The translations under genes and the position numbers were made by a program. The notes below the pieces were generated by a model. It saw only the letters and a program-made list of their open reading frames with translations. It searched no databases and was not told where the DNA came from. A stretch of DNA of 64,000 nucleotides from Candidatus Caldarchaeum subterraneum (GTDB lineage: Archaea; Thermoproteota; Nitrososphaeria_A; Caldarchaeales; Caldarchaeaceae): contig CALHAG010000014.1 of the NCBI GenBank assembly GCA_937934305.1, positions 1-64,000 on the forward strand, in the 5' to 3' direction. Shown here piece after piece: positions 45,526-54,796 of this stretch; within the stretch, counting starts at the first letter, position 1, and each line of letters starts with the position of its first letter.

Positions 45526-48207
45526 TTGTCCCAGACCGTCGTCGAGGAAGTGAACTGGCATAGCTTGTCGGTGGAGGAGGTTGTCGCGCGGCTTGGCACA
45601 GACCCTGTAAACGGGTTATCGAGCGAAGAAGCATCGAGACGGCTGAAGACATACGGCCCTAACGAGCTCGAGCCGCCGAAAAAAGCCTCACCCATCAAAA
45701 TTTTTCTCAAACAATTCGCTAACATACTTATCGGGATACTTCTCATAGCCATTGTTATCTCGGCTTTTTTCGGCGAATGGGTTGACTCGCTTGTTATAGC
45801 GGTCATCGTCTTCTTTGTCGCGGTCGTCGGTTTTGTGCAGGAGTACCGGGCGGAGAAAACCCTCGAAGCTCTCAAGAAAATGCTCACCCAGTCTGTCACG
45901 GTGGTCAGAGATGGGAGAGAGCGTGAAGTCTCCTACAAAGAGCTTGTGCCAGGCGACATCGTCATCCTCACAACGGGAACAAAAGTGGCAGCGGACCTTC
46001 GATTGATTGAGTCAATCAACCTTCAAACAAACGAGGCGGCGTTGACGGGTGAATCATCACCTGTCCAGAAAAAGATTGACCCTCTGCCGAGTAACCTTGC
46101 ATTGGGCGACAGAGTAAACATGGCGTTTGCGGGAACGATTGTGACATACGGCCGTGGAAAAGGTGTTGTGGTTGCGACTGGGCAGCGGACAGAGTTCGGC
46201 AAAATAGCAGCGGCAGCCACAGCGGTAGAGGAGGAGAAAACACCGCTTGAGCAGAGGATGGATGAGATTGGGAAGAAGTTCGCGGTCATAGCCGCGGCCG
46301 CGATAGTGGTTATCTTCGCGGTGGAGCTAATCCGTGAATTGGTGTCGGGAGATTTTTCACTTAATTTCATTATCGAGGTTCTGCTCTTCGCCGTTGCTCT
46401 TGCTGTGGCAGTTGTTCCCGAAGCTCTTCCCGGCATAGTGACAGGCACACTCGCCATCGGAACAGGCATAATGGCTAGGAGAAACGCTCTCGTCAGAAGG
46501 CTGCCCGCCGTGGAGACACTCGGCTCCACACAGGTCATCTGCTTCGATAAAACAGGCACCCTCACAACCAACCAAATGACCGTCAGAAAAATCTACGCAG
46601 ACGACCAGCTCATCGACGTAGACACCTTGGAAAAACCCTCAACAACTCTCAAACTACTCCTCGACACAAGCGTCCTCTGCAGCGACGCCGTGGTCGAAAC
46701 TGTTGATGGAAGGGTGACCGTGAAAGGTGACCCAACGGAAGGGGCCTTGATTCTGTTGGCGAAGCGGCTTGGCTGGGATGTCGAGGTTCTGAGAAAAACC
46801 CATCCACGTCTGCATGAGATTCCGTTCACTTCAGAGCGGAAGATGATGACAACTTTCCACAAAACACAGAGCGGCGACATAGCAGGACACATGAAGGGCG
46901 CTGTCGAGGTTGTCCTACCCAAGTGCGACACCCTCTACAAACATGGAGAAAAGCATAGACTTGACGAACAGTCGAGAACCAAGATTCTCTCTGTTGCTGA
47001 GCAGATGGCCTCTTCGGGTTTACGTGTATTGGCTGTAGCCCATAAACCTGACGCTGGTGAAGGCTTTGAGGAGAGCGGGTTTGTTTTCTTGGGGTTGGTT
47101 GGGATGATGGACCCGCCGAGGCCCGAGGTCTATGACGCGGTAAAGAAAGCTCATGAAGCTGGCATCAGGACGGTGATGGTTACGGGGGACCACAAGCTCA
47201 CGGCCATAGCCATAGCACGTGAAGTCGGCATAATGAAGGAAGGAGACATGGTTCTAACAGGCGAGGAACTCGACAAGCTCTCGGACGAGGAGCTGGACAA
47301 AATAGTTGAACACGTGGTCGTCTACGCACGCATCTCACCCTTGCATAAGCTGAGGATTGTTGAAGCATGGAAGAGAAAGGGATACGTCGTCGCCATGACC
47401 GGGGACGGAGTAAACGATGCACCGGCGTTGAAGAGAGCTGACATAGGGGTCTCGATGGGCGTAACCGGGACAGATGTTGCGAAAGAGGCTTCGGACATCA
47501 TGCTCGCAGACGACAACTTCGCCACAATCGTCAAAGCCGTAGAGCTGGGCCGATGGATATACGGAAACGTCCGAAAATATCTCACCTATCTTCTTGAAGC
47601 AAACCTTGTAGAAGTCATTGTGATAACGGCGGTTTCTCTCTTCATCGCGGAGTTGCTGGGGCTGAGAGGTGAAGATACTTTGCCGCTTCTCCCAGTCCAC
47701 ATCCTCTACATTAACCTCGCCACCGACGGGCTACCTGCGATAGCGCTGGGGTTCGCTCCACCCGACCCCGACATAATGAAACGAAAACCGACACCTAGGA
47801 ACGAGCCCGTCTTTAACAAAGATGTGATAGCCATGCTTGCCACGATAGTTGCCGTGACCACGCCCCTCTACCTCATTGGCTACGTCACAGCAGTCCCCGA
47901 AGGCGTGGAATACGCGAGAACAAGACTCTTCCTCATGTTCATCGCCAACGAGCTCTTGCTGGCGCTGAGTTGCCGCTCCCTCGTATACACAAACCTCGAA
48001 GCAAAACCACACAAATGGCTGCTCATCGCCATCGCATGGGAAGTAACCCTCATCATAGCCATTCTCACAATCCCGGGAGCGGCCCAGCTGCTAAGCCTCA
48101 CAACACCGACCACAGCAGACCTAGCATGGATAATCGGAGGAGCCCTAATAGTCTACATCACCGTCGAAGCATCAAAAATAATCAGACGCAAGATGTTTAA
48201 AACGTGA
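45526..48207 (+). CDS. P-type cation (Ca2+-type) transporting ATPase
   Basis: ICFDKTGTLTTNQMTV, MVTGDHKLTAIAIA, MTGDGVNDAPALKRADIGVSMG. Confidence 0.95.
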   Translation: MSQTVVEEVNWHSLSVEEVVARLGTDPVNGLSSEEASRRLKTYGPNELEPPKKASPIKIFLKQFANILIGILLIAIVISAFFGEWVDSLVIAVIVFFVAVVGFVQEYRAEKTLEALKKMLTQSVTVVRDGREREVSYKELVPGDIVILTTGTKVAADLRLIESINLQTNEAALTGESSPVQKKIDPLPSNLALGDRVNMAFAGTIVTYGRGKGVVVATGQRTEFGKIAAAATAVEEEKTPLEQRMDEIGKKFAVIAAAAIVVIFAVELIRELVSGDFSLNFIIEVLLFAVALAVAVVPEALPGIVTGTLAIGTGIMARRNALVRRLPAVETLGSTQVICFDKTGTLTTNQMTVRKIYADDQLIDVDTLEKPSTTLKLLLDTSVLCSDAVVETVDGRVTVKGDPTEGALILLAKRLGWDVEVLRKTHPRLHEIPFTSERKMMTTFHKTQSGDIAGHMKGAVEVVLPKCDTLYKHGEKHRLDEQSRTKILSVAEQMASSGLRVLAVAHKPDAGEGFEESGFVFLGLVGMMDPPRPEVYDAVKKAHEAGIRTVMVTGDHKLTAIAIAREVGIMKEGDMVLTGEELDKLSDEELDKIVEHVVVYARISPLHKLRIVEAWKRKGYVVAMTGDGVNDAPALKRADIGVSMGVTGTDVAKEASDIMLADDNFATIVKAVELGRWIYGNVRKYLTYLLEANLVEVIVITAVSLFIAELLGLRGEDTLPLLPVHILYINLATDGLPAIALGFAPPDPDIMKRKPTPRNEPVFNKDVIAMLATIVAVTTPLYLIGYVTAVPEGVEYARTRLFLMFIANELLLALSCRSLVYTNLEAKPHKWLLIAIAWEVTLIIAILTIPGAAQLLSLTTPTTADLAWIIGGALIVYITVEASKIIRRKMFKT

Positions 48208-48209
48208 CC

Positions 48210-48743
48210 TCAGCCTTTCCCACGAGCAATATTTCTCGCCGCTGTCAAAATATGGTTAGCATGTTCAGGTTTTAGTTTGTGCTTTTTCTCAGCGAGTTGT
48301 TTTATAGCTGCCTCGATGTCAGCAACTTCAATACATCCCTGGTTTAGTGACTCCAGCAAAACGGTCCAAGTGTTCCAGACCCTTAAACCCATCAAGCGTG
48401 CAAGATTTGAAAGAACTCTTTCATCAACAAGAACTTCCGCCTTATTTTCTTTAGCCAAAAGAATCGTCTCCGCATCAACCAGTGAAATATTCTCTTGTTT
48501 CGCCAACTTTCTAGAGGCTATGACGAGATGTTTTGAAGGCTTTTCTACAATAATCCACCCCTCCTCTATTGCTTTTCCTATTATTTCTGCGTCGGCGTAA
48601 CCATGTTTCACTCCCATGTCATGTGCTTCTCTTTTCACACCTGGGGTAATGACCACCTGACTGAATAGCATCTTGAGAAGATGAAGCTTGTCAATCTGGG
48701 CCAAATGGATAAGTGGTCCGGCGTCAGAGACAACACGTGACAA
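48210..48743 (-). CDS. DUF3368 PIN-like toxin
   Basis: VVSDAGPLIHLAQIDKLHLL, ADAEIIGKAIEEGW, VDAETILLAKENKAEVLVDERVLSNLARLMGLRVWNTW. Confidence 0.75.
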   Translation of the reverse strand: MSRVVSDAGPLIHLAQIDKLHLLKMLFSQVVITPGVKREAHDMGVKHGYADAEIIGKAIEEGWIIVEKPSKHLVIASRKLAKQENISLVDAETILLAKENKAEVLVDERVLSNLARLMGLRVWNTWTVLLESLNQGCIEVADIEAAIKQLAEKKHKLKPEHANHILTAARNIARGKG

Positions 48744-48750
48744 AATGCCC

Positions 48751-49113
48751 CTACTCTACCTTGTATTTTATTTCGGCATCATCACCTGCATGGTTTGTCC
48801 ACCACTTCTCAAAACGTTTCAAATCCTTCTCCGTCAAATAGGCCCGAATACCCTCGATATCCCAGTTAATCGGTACACCTTCCCTTTCCAAAATTTCCAG
48901 AAATTCACGGAGCGAAACCCCCAGAATTTCCGCCGCACGACCACTCGTCAACTTTTCCCGCCGATAAAGCTCAACAACCCTTCTCCGCATCCCTTCTTCA
49001 ATCAGCATTTTGATCATAGTGGAGCGGTCGAAATCTTCAACACGCCTCAGCTCTTCAAGCCTTCTTAAATCCCGCCTGGAGAGACGTAAAGTCACAACCG
49101 ATGTCTTTTTCAT
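48751..49113 (-). CDS. UPF0175-like antitoxin with N-terminal RHH-like segment
   Basis: KKTSVVTLRLSRRDLRRLEEL..., REKLTSGRAAEILGVSLREFLEILEREGVPIN. Confidence 0.7.
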   Translation of the reverse strand: MKKTSVVTLRLSRRDLRRLEELRRVEDFDRSTMIKMLIEEGMRRRVVELYRREKLTSGRAAEILGVSLREFLEILEREGVPINWDIEGIRAYLTEKDLKRFEKWWTNHAGDDAEIKYKVE

Positions 49114-49220
49114 TAACTATGGTAATACAATGTAATACATAAGGTTTGTCGCCACAGTTTTATGGTGAGTGGGTGTTTTGACGCTTGTGTTTTTATGGCG
49201 GCTGTTTGCTTTTTTGCTGA

Positions 49221-49910
49221 GTGGTTGCTTTGGTTAATGTTGTTTTGAAGCTTGGTGGTCATGTTGTTTTTGGCGAGAATGTGGACACGGATTTGTTGAA
49301 TGGTTATGTGAGGCTTCTGGGGGAGTTGTATGATGGTGGGCGGTGGGTTGTCGTAGTTGGTGGTGGTGAGCAGGCCCGCCGCTACATAGCCGCTGCGAGA
49401 AAGATTGGTCTCGACGAGGCTACTTGTGACGAGGCGGCGATTAAGGTTACACGGCTGCATGCATATCTCTTTGCACGGGCTCTTGGAGACCTCGCTGTAC
49501 AGGCTGTGCCTACGACGGTTGATGAGTTGCGCTACTTGACAGGGTTTGGGAAGGTTGTTGTCTCGGGCGGTTTGCAGGCTGGTCAGTCTACGATGGCTGT
49601 CAGCATACACGCTGCCTCGGTGATCGGGGCGGAGAGAGTTGTCGTGGCCAGCGATGTTGACGGAGTATACACCGATGACCCGAAGAAAAACCCCGAAGCA
49701 AAGCTCCTGCCAAGGATAAGCTTCGCCCAGCTGGCCGAAATCAGCAAAAAAGTTTCGCAACGCGCCGGCGACTACCAGCTCATCGACGCAGTTGGCCTCG
49801 CCATGGCCCTCCGAACACGCATACCCCTCTACTACGTCAACGGAAACAACCTCGAAGCAGTACGCCAAGCCCTCATGGGCAGACAGGCTGGAACAATAGT
49901 AGCAGATTAA
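49221..49910 (+). CDS. pyrH: Uridylate kinase (archaeal PyrH)
   Basis: VVLKLGGHVV, VVVVGGGEQARRYI, ASDVDGVYTDDPKKNPEAKLL. Confidence 0.93.
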   Translation: MVALVNVVLKLGGHVVFGENVDTDLLNGYVRLLGELYDGGRWVVVVGGGEQARRYIAAARKIGLDEATCDEAAIKVTRLHAYLFARALGDLAVQAVPTTVDELRYLTGFGKVVVSGGLQAGQSTMAVSIHAASVIGAERVVVASDVDGVYTDDPKKNPEAKLLPRISFAQLAEISKKVSQRAGDYQLIDAVGLAMALRTRIPLYYVNGNNLEAVRQALMGRQAGTIVAD

Positions 49911-49936
49911 TAGCCTGCCCACAACCCTTACCCGAG

Positions 49937-50221
49937 TTGAAGCTCCACGACCTCTTCGCATCAAAAGCACACTCAAAAATTCTCCAGTTTCTTCTCGAGA
50001 ACCCCGGCAAAGCCTTCAGCCTAAGATATCTCGCACGCGCCACCGGTGTAGCTCCTTCCACAGCCATCATTGTGGTGAACAATTTTGAGAGACTGGGCCT
50101 CGTTTATCAACGGAGACTTCGGAGTGTGAAGATGATTATGCTTAACCCAGAGAACCCCGTGGCCGGGAACTTGATGCAGCTTGTCGAGCTGCTGAGGAGA
50201 TATGAGTCGGCTTCTTCTTGA
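49937..50221 (+). CDS. Winged-helix DNA-binding protein (ArsR/MarR-like)
   Basis: SKAHSKILQFLLENPGKAFSLRYLARATGVAPSTAIIVVNNFERLGLVYQRR. Confidence 0.75.
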   Translation: MKLHDLFASKAHSKILQFLLENPGKAFSLRYLARATGVAPSTAIIVVNNFERLGLVYQRRLRSVKMIMLNPENPVAGNLMQLVELLRRYESASS

Positions 50222-50233
50222 TTTATATCATGG

Positions 50234-51610
50234 GTGAGAGGTGATTTCGGAGGCATGGTCTCTGAGCTTGGTTATGGTGGGTTTGTTGCGGAAGTGTTGA
50301 GTGGGCTTGGTGTGGGGTTGGGTGATGAGGTTGAGGTTGTGAGAAATGGGCTGCGGCTCCGCGGGTTTGTGATGGCGCGTTACGAGTATGGGGCACCTGA
50401 TGTCCTGGTTCTGAAGCTTCCTAACGGCTACAACATAGGTGTGCGCATCGATGCCTCTACACAGATACGTAAGCTCTCCTCAGCCGTCGCGCCATCTTTC
50501 AACCCGCCTCCACCCGCCCCACCCCGGGAAAACCTGCCCCGCGTCATGATTGCCAACACAGGCGGCACCATAGCCAGCAGAATAGACTACCGGACGGGAG
50601 GAGTAAAACCCGCTCTCACCGCATCAGACCTCGTCAGCATAGTTCCCGAAATCGCGGAGAAAGCAAACGTCTCAACCGAGATTCTGATGCAGGTTGTTAG
50701 CGAGAACATGACACCCACCCATTGGACAGAGATTGCGCGGAAAGTGGATGAGTTTTTCCGCAGAGGCTTCGACGGCGTAGTCATCACCCACGGCACAGAC
50801 ACCATGGGATACACGGCGGCGGCCCTGAGCTTCGCATTACAGAACCCACCTGCGCCGGTGGTTCTCGTAGGTGCACAGCGCTCCTCCGACAGGCCTTCCA
50901 GCGACGCGGCGTTGAACCTTTTGACGGCTGTTGAGGTTGCTGCGTGCGCGCCTTTCGCGGAGGTTGTTGTGGCTATGCATGGATGGCACGGGGATGATAA
51001 CGTCCTGATACATAGGGGGACACGTGTTGTCAAGCTCCACACAAGCAGCAGGGGCGCTTTCCAGTCAATCAACTCCAGCCCACTCGCCGTCAAAACACCT
51101 CAGGGCCTCAAACTCCTCACCACAAGCTTCCACAAACGAGGAGAAAATGGATACATGTTCCAGCCAGTGTTCGATGAGAGAGTCATGCTTGTGAAGTTTT
51201 TCCCAGGCATGAAGCCGGAGGCGCTGGAGCTTCTGGTTGAGAGAATGGGTTTGCGTGGTGTGATTCTCGAGGGGACGGGGTTGGGACACGTGGCCTCCAG
51301 CTTTGTGCCTGTTTTGAAAAGCTTGAGGGAGAAAGGCGTCTTCGTGGGGATGACGAGCCAGTGCAGGTTTGGCCGTGTAAACATGAATGTTTACGAGAAC
51401 GGAAGAGACTTGATGAGGGCTGGCGTTATTCCTTTGGACAACATGCTGCCCGAGACCGCGTTGGTTAAGCTCATGTGGGTTCTCGGAAAACTGGGCCAGA
51501 AAGCCGCATATGAAGAGGTGAAAAACCTCATGCTCACCGACATATGTGGAGAAATCGGGGGAAGAACAGGGCCCCAGCCACTTTTCACGGGTGAGGCGGA
51601 AATTGTATGA
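50234..51610 (+). CDS. gatD: Glutamyl-tRNA(Gln) amidotransferase subunit D
   Basis: PRVMIANTGGTIASRIDYRTGGV, VVITHGTDTMGYTAAALSF. Confidence 0.95.
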   Translation: MRGDFGGMVSELGYGGFVAEVLSGLGVGLGDEVEVVRNGLRLRGFVMARYEYGAPDVLVLKLPNGYNIGVRIDASTQIRKLSSAVAPSFNPPPPAPPRENLPRVMIANTGGTIASRIDYRTGGVKPALTASDLVSIVPEIAEKANVSTEILMQVVSENMTPTHWTEIARKVDEFFRRGFDGVVITHGTDTMGYTAAALSFALQNPPAPVVLVGAQRSSDRPSSDAALNLLTAVEVAACAPFAEVVVAMHGWHGDDNVLIHRGTRVVKLHTSSRGAFQSINSSPLAVKTPQGLKLLTTSFHKRGENGYMFQPVFDERVMLVKFFPGMKPEALELLVERMGLRGVILEGTGLGHVASSFVPVLKSLREKGVFVGMTSQCRFGRVNMNVYENGRDLMRAGVIPLDNMLPETALVKLMWVLGKLGQKAAYEEVKNLMLTDICGEIGGRTGPQPLFTGEAEIV

Positions 51611-53492
51611 CAAGCTTGGGCTGAAGGTCGGCCTCGAGGTTCACAGACAGCTCGACACCAAACGGAAGCTCTTCTGCGACTGTCCAACAGAACCCGCCGA
51701 AGGCCAGGTCATCAAAATAACACGGTATCTCAGAGAAGCTCAGAGCGAACTGGGCGAAGTAGACCCCGCGGCCCTCTTCGAGTCAAAGAAAAGGAAGAAA
51801 ATCATCTACCACATCAACCCGGCGAACGTCTGCTTGGTCGAGATGGATGAGGAGCCTCCGCATGACCTTAACCCCGAAGCAGTTGAAACAGCTCTCCAAA
51901 TAGCCGCGCTTCTCAAAGCAACACCCGTCGACGAAATACACGTCATGCGCAAAATAGTGATAGACGGCTCCAACACCTCAGGGTTTCAGAGAACATGCAT
52001 CGTCGCGCTCGGCGGCGAGCTGGTTGTCGACGGCAAAAAAATCCCAATACAAACCGTTACGCTTGAAGAGGATGCGGCGAAAATAGTTTCCACGAGCAGA
52101 GGCGTTGTCGAGTATGATTTGTCTCGGCTGGGCATTCCCTTGATAGAGGTTGCGACAGCTCCTGTGATATCATCCCCTCAAGAGGCTGCGAGGGTTGCGC
52201 AGGCGATTGGCAATGTTCTGCGCGCCACACGGAAGGTGAAGCGCGGGATTGGAACGGTTAGGCAGGACCTCAACGTCTCCATATCCGGTGGAGCGGTCAC
52301 GGAGATAAAGGGTGTTCAGGAGCTTGAGCTGATACCTCTTGTCGTGGAGCTCGAGGTAAAGAGGCAGCTACATCTTCTCCAGGTCGCCGAGGAGCTGCGG
52401 AAACGTCTCGGAGGCCAGGCCCTTCCACCTCCCCAATATGTTGAAGTGACAAATGTTTTCCAGAACACGAAATCCTCGATGGTGAGGAAGAAGCTGGAGA
52501 CAGGCGGTAAGGCATATGCTGTGAAACTTGTAAGGTTCGCGGGCCTGTTATCCAAGGAGTCTGTGAAAGGCATTAGGCTGGGAGCCGAGCTAGCTGGGCA
52601 TGCGAAGGCGTGGGCCGAGGTTGAAGGCATATTGCATACAGACGAGCTGCCCGCTTACGGCATCACAGCTGAGGAAGTTAGTATGCTGAGAGAAGCTGTC
52701 GGCGCTGACGAGCAAGACGCCGTAGTCGTGGTTGTCGACGAAGAGACCAAAGCGTTGGAGGCTTTGAGAGCGGTTTATGAGAGGGCTGCGCAGGCGGTTG
52801 AGGGTGTTCCAGGTGAGACACGAGCCGCGAGGCCTGATGGGTTGACGGTTTACATGAGGCCGCGGCCAGGCTCCGCACGTATGTATCCCGAAACCGACAT
52901 ACCGCCTCTACCCATAACCCACGAATATATGGAAAAAATCCTCAGCAACCTCCCCGAGACACTGGACCAAACAGCCGAGAGACTAGCCAAAACATACAGC
53001 CTAAGCAGCCAGCTCGTCCAAGCCCTGATAGACGAGGAAAAAGAGGAATTATTCGAGCAAATCGTCCGAGCAACAAGCCTTCCAGCCACCGTCGTTGCAG
53101 CGGCACTCACCGAGACCATGAGAAACCTTCGCCGCGAAGGCTACCCGGTGCAAAACCTGTCAGACCAATTGCTCGCCGAAATATTCCACTCTCTTGCATC
53201 AGGGCTTTTCTCGAAAGAAGCTCTGCCTGACATACTTGGCTGGATGTCTAAAAACCCCGGGGCATCTATCGAGGATGCGGTGAAAAGCCTCGGGCTCTCA
53301 CATGTTTCGTCGAAGGAGCTTGAGAAGGAGGTTGAGGAGCTTGTCCAAAGACATGCGGCAGAGGCCGGAGACCCGAGGCTGGTGAACAGGCTGATGGGTG
53401 ACTTGATGAAGAAATACCGCGGCAAGGTGGATGGCAAGCTTCTCCACAACATTTTGGTTGAGAAGATAGAGGCTGTTAAGCAGCGGAGCTAG
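51603..53492 (+). CDS. gatE: Glutamyl-tRNA(Gln) amidotransferase subunit E
   Basis: LKVGLEVHRQLDTKRKLFCDCP, GTVRQDLNVSI, MYPETDIPPLPI. Start refined to TTG 51603 overlapping the gatD end. Confidence 0.95.
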   Translation: MYDKLGLKVGLEVHRQLDTKRKLFCDCPTEPAEGQVIKITRYLREAQSELGEVDPAALFESKKRKKIIYHINPANVCLVEMDEEPPHDLNPEAVETALQIAALLKATPVDEIHVMRKIVIDGSNTSGFQRTCIVALGGELVVDGKKIPIQTVTLEEDAAKIVSTSRGVVEYDLSRLGIPLIEVATAPVISSPQEAARVAQAIGNVLRATRKVKRGIGTVRQDLNVSISGGAVTEIKGVQELELIPLVVELEVKRQLHLLQVAEELRKRLGGQALPPPQYVEVTNVFQNTKSSMVRKKLETGGKAYAVKLVRFAGLLSKESVKGIRLGAELAGHAKAWAEVEGILHTDELPAYGITAEEVSMLREAVGADEQDAVVVVVDEETKALEALRAVYERAAQAVEGVPGETRAARPDGLTVYMRPRPGSARMYPETDIPPLPITHEYMEKILSNLPETLDQTAERLAKTYSLSSQLVQALIDEEKEELFEQIVRATSLPATVVAAALTETMRNLRREGYPVQNLSDQLLAEIFHSLASGLFSKEALPDILGWMSKNPGASIEDAVKSLGLSHVSSKELEKEVEELVQRHAAEAGDPRLVNRLMGDLMKKYRGKVDGKLLHNILVEKIEAVKQRS

Positions 53493-54796
53493 GGCTCGTC
53501 TTTCTGCGGATTGTATCGACTGAAGATGGCGGTAAGGCTCTCCCTACTCAGCCCCCGGCGGAGAAGCTCCGCCTCAATCTCGTTCACAAACTCTCGGCCA
53601 ATTCCACGGGGAAGAGAGACAAGGTCATCCACCAAGTCGAGAACAATCGGTAACCCCGTCGCGGGATTGGCCGTGGCGTATATGTAGGCCAACACATCCT
53701 CAGCCATCTCTCTCGAAGTCTTCTCAGAAAACTCGACACAGATTGGTGGAATGTCGTCGACGGTTTTTATGAAGAGCCGGCGTGTGCTTCTCACAGCTTT
53801 GACGATTGGCTGTTCTGCGTACTGTGTCCAGCTTGGGCTTCTGCCTCCCGGCCAGTCGGTCAAGTCAGCTACAAGCTGCACCTTGACCCTTTTCTCCGCT
53901 TTTTCCAACACTGCTTTAGGGCCTTTCTTTGCGATGGATTTGTCGAGCGCCACGCTTCTAAACCATGTGAAGACATCATACCTTACATCGGGCCCGAAAA
54001 TCTCCTCATAGTCGAAGACCTCGCCCCGTTTCATGAGATGCGAGAGAATGGACCTGTCGCTCAGCTCAAGCCCCATCTCAAATCCATGATTATAGCATAG
54101 GTAGCCGTCTATCGCAGCGGTGGGCACCCTCTTTATCACGCCCACGGCTTTTCCGCTTTCGAGAAGAGCCAATGTCAAGCTGTTTATCTCGTTGATGAGG
54201 TCGAAGACGGTGTCATACCTTTTTCCCGTCAGCGGGTCGCGCCAGTTGAGAGGGTCTTTCTTCACCATGCTGCTGCCTGCTCTGTAGCCGAAGAAGCTGC
54301 CGTCCACGATTAACAGGTCTGGTTTCCTGCTGTCGAGCAAAGTTTTCGCGACAAGTCTTTCGTAGTATGTGGTGAGGAGGTCGAGGAGCTTGAGGAAAGT
54401 TTCACGCCGTGTGCTTATTCTCCCGGGGAGCTTGTCACCGAAGTATCCCTCACCATCTTCGACGGCGTCAATCCCCCGAAACATTTTGTAGGCAACAGCA
54501 TACAACCCATATCTCACGCCTATTCTGTCATCGAGCGCGGGAACATCGGAGCCATCCACCACACAGACCAGCATGTCGCGCCAACGGCTCGAGTCCTTTA
54601 CCCTCCTGATTCCTTTTGAAAGCTCTTTCCTAACACGCTCCACCTCTTCGGAGAACCTTCTAATCTCTGGGACAAGGTTGTTGACCTCCTCCTCGACGGC
54701 TGTGAAGAACCTTTCCTGAAGCGGCTTAGGTATCTTGAGAAAGTCGGGTAACTCTTCAGCGTCTGCCAACGGTTTTCTCCTCTTCAGGTATCTCAA
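53489..54796 (-). CDS. nurA: NurA-domain nuclease
   Basis: VCVVDGSDVPALDDRIGVRYGLYAVAY, DLLIVDGSFFGYRAG; overlaps the HerA-like gene. Confidence 0.8.
   Translation of the reverse strand: MRYLKRRKPLADAEELPDFLKIPKPLQERFFTAVEEEVNNLVPEIRRFSEEVERVRKELSKGIRRVKDSSRWRDMLVCVVDGSDVPALDDRIGVRYGLYAVAYKMFRGIDAVEDGEGYFGDKLPGRISTRRETFLKLLDLLTTYYERLVAKTLLDSRKPDLLIVDGSFFGYRAGSSMVKKDPLNWRDPLTGKRYDTVFDLINEINSLTLALLESGKAVGVIKRVPTAAIDGYLCYNHGFEMGLELSDRSILSHLMKRGEVFDYEEIFGPDVRYDVFTWFRSVALDKSIAKKGPKAVLEKAEKRVKVQLVADLTDWPGGRSPSWTQYAEQPIVKAVRSTRRLFIKTVDDIPPICVEFSEKTSREMAEDVLAYIYATANPATGLPIVLDLVDDLVSLPRGIGREFVNEIEAELLRRGLSRESLTAIFSRYNPQKDEP

Noticed and set aside
49113-49976. 287-aa minus-strand ORF opposite pyrH
   Set aside because: Antisense to a clear uridylate kinase; composition is not protein-like.
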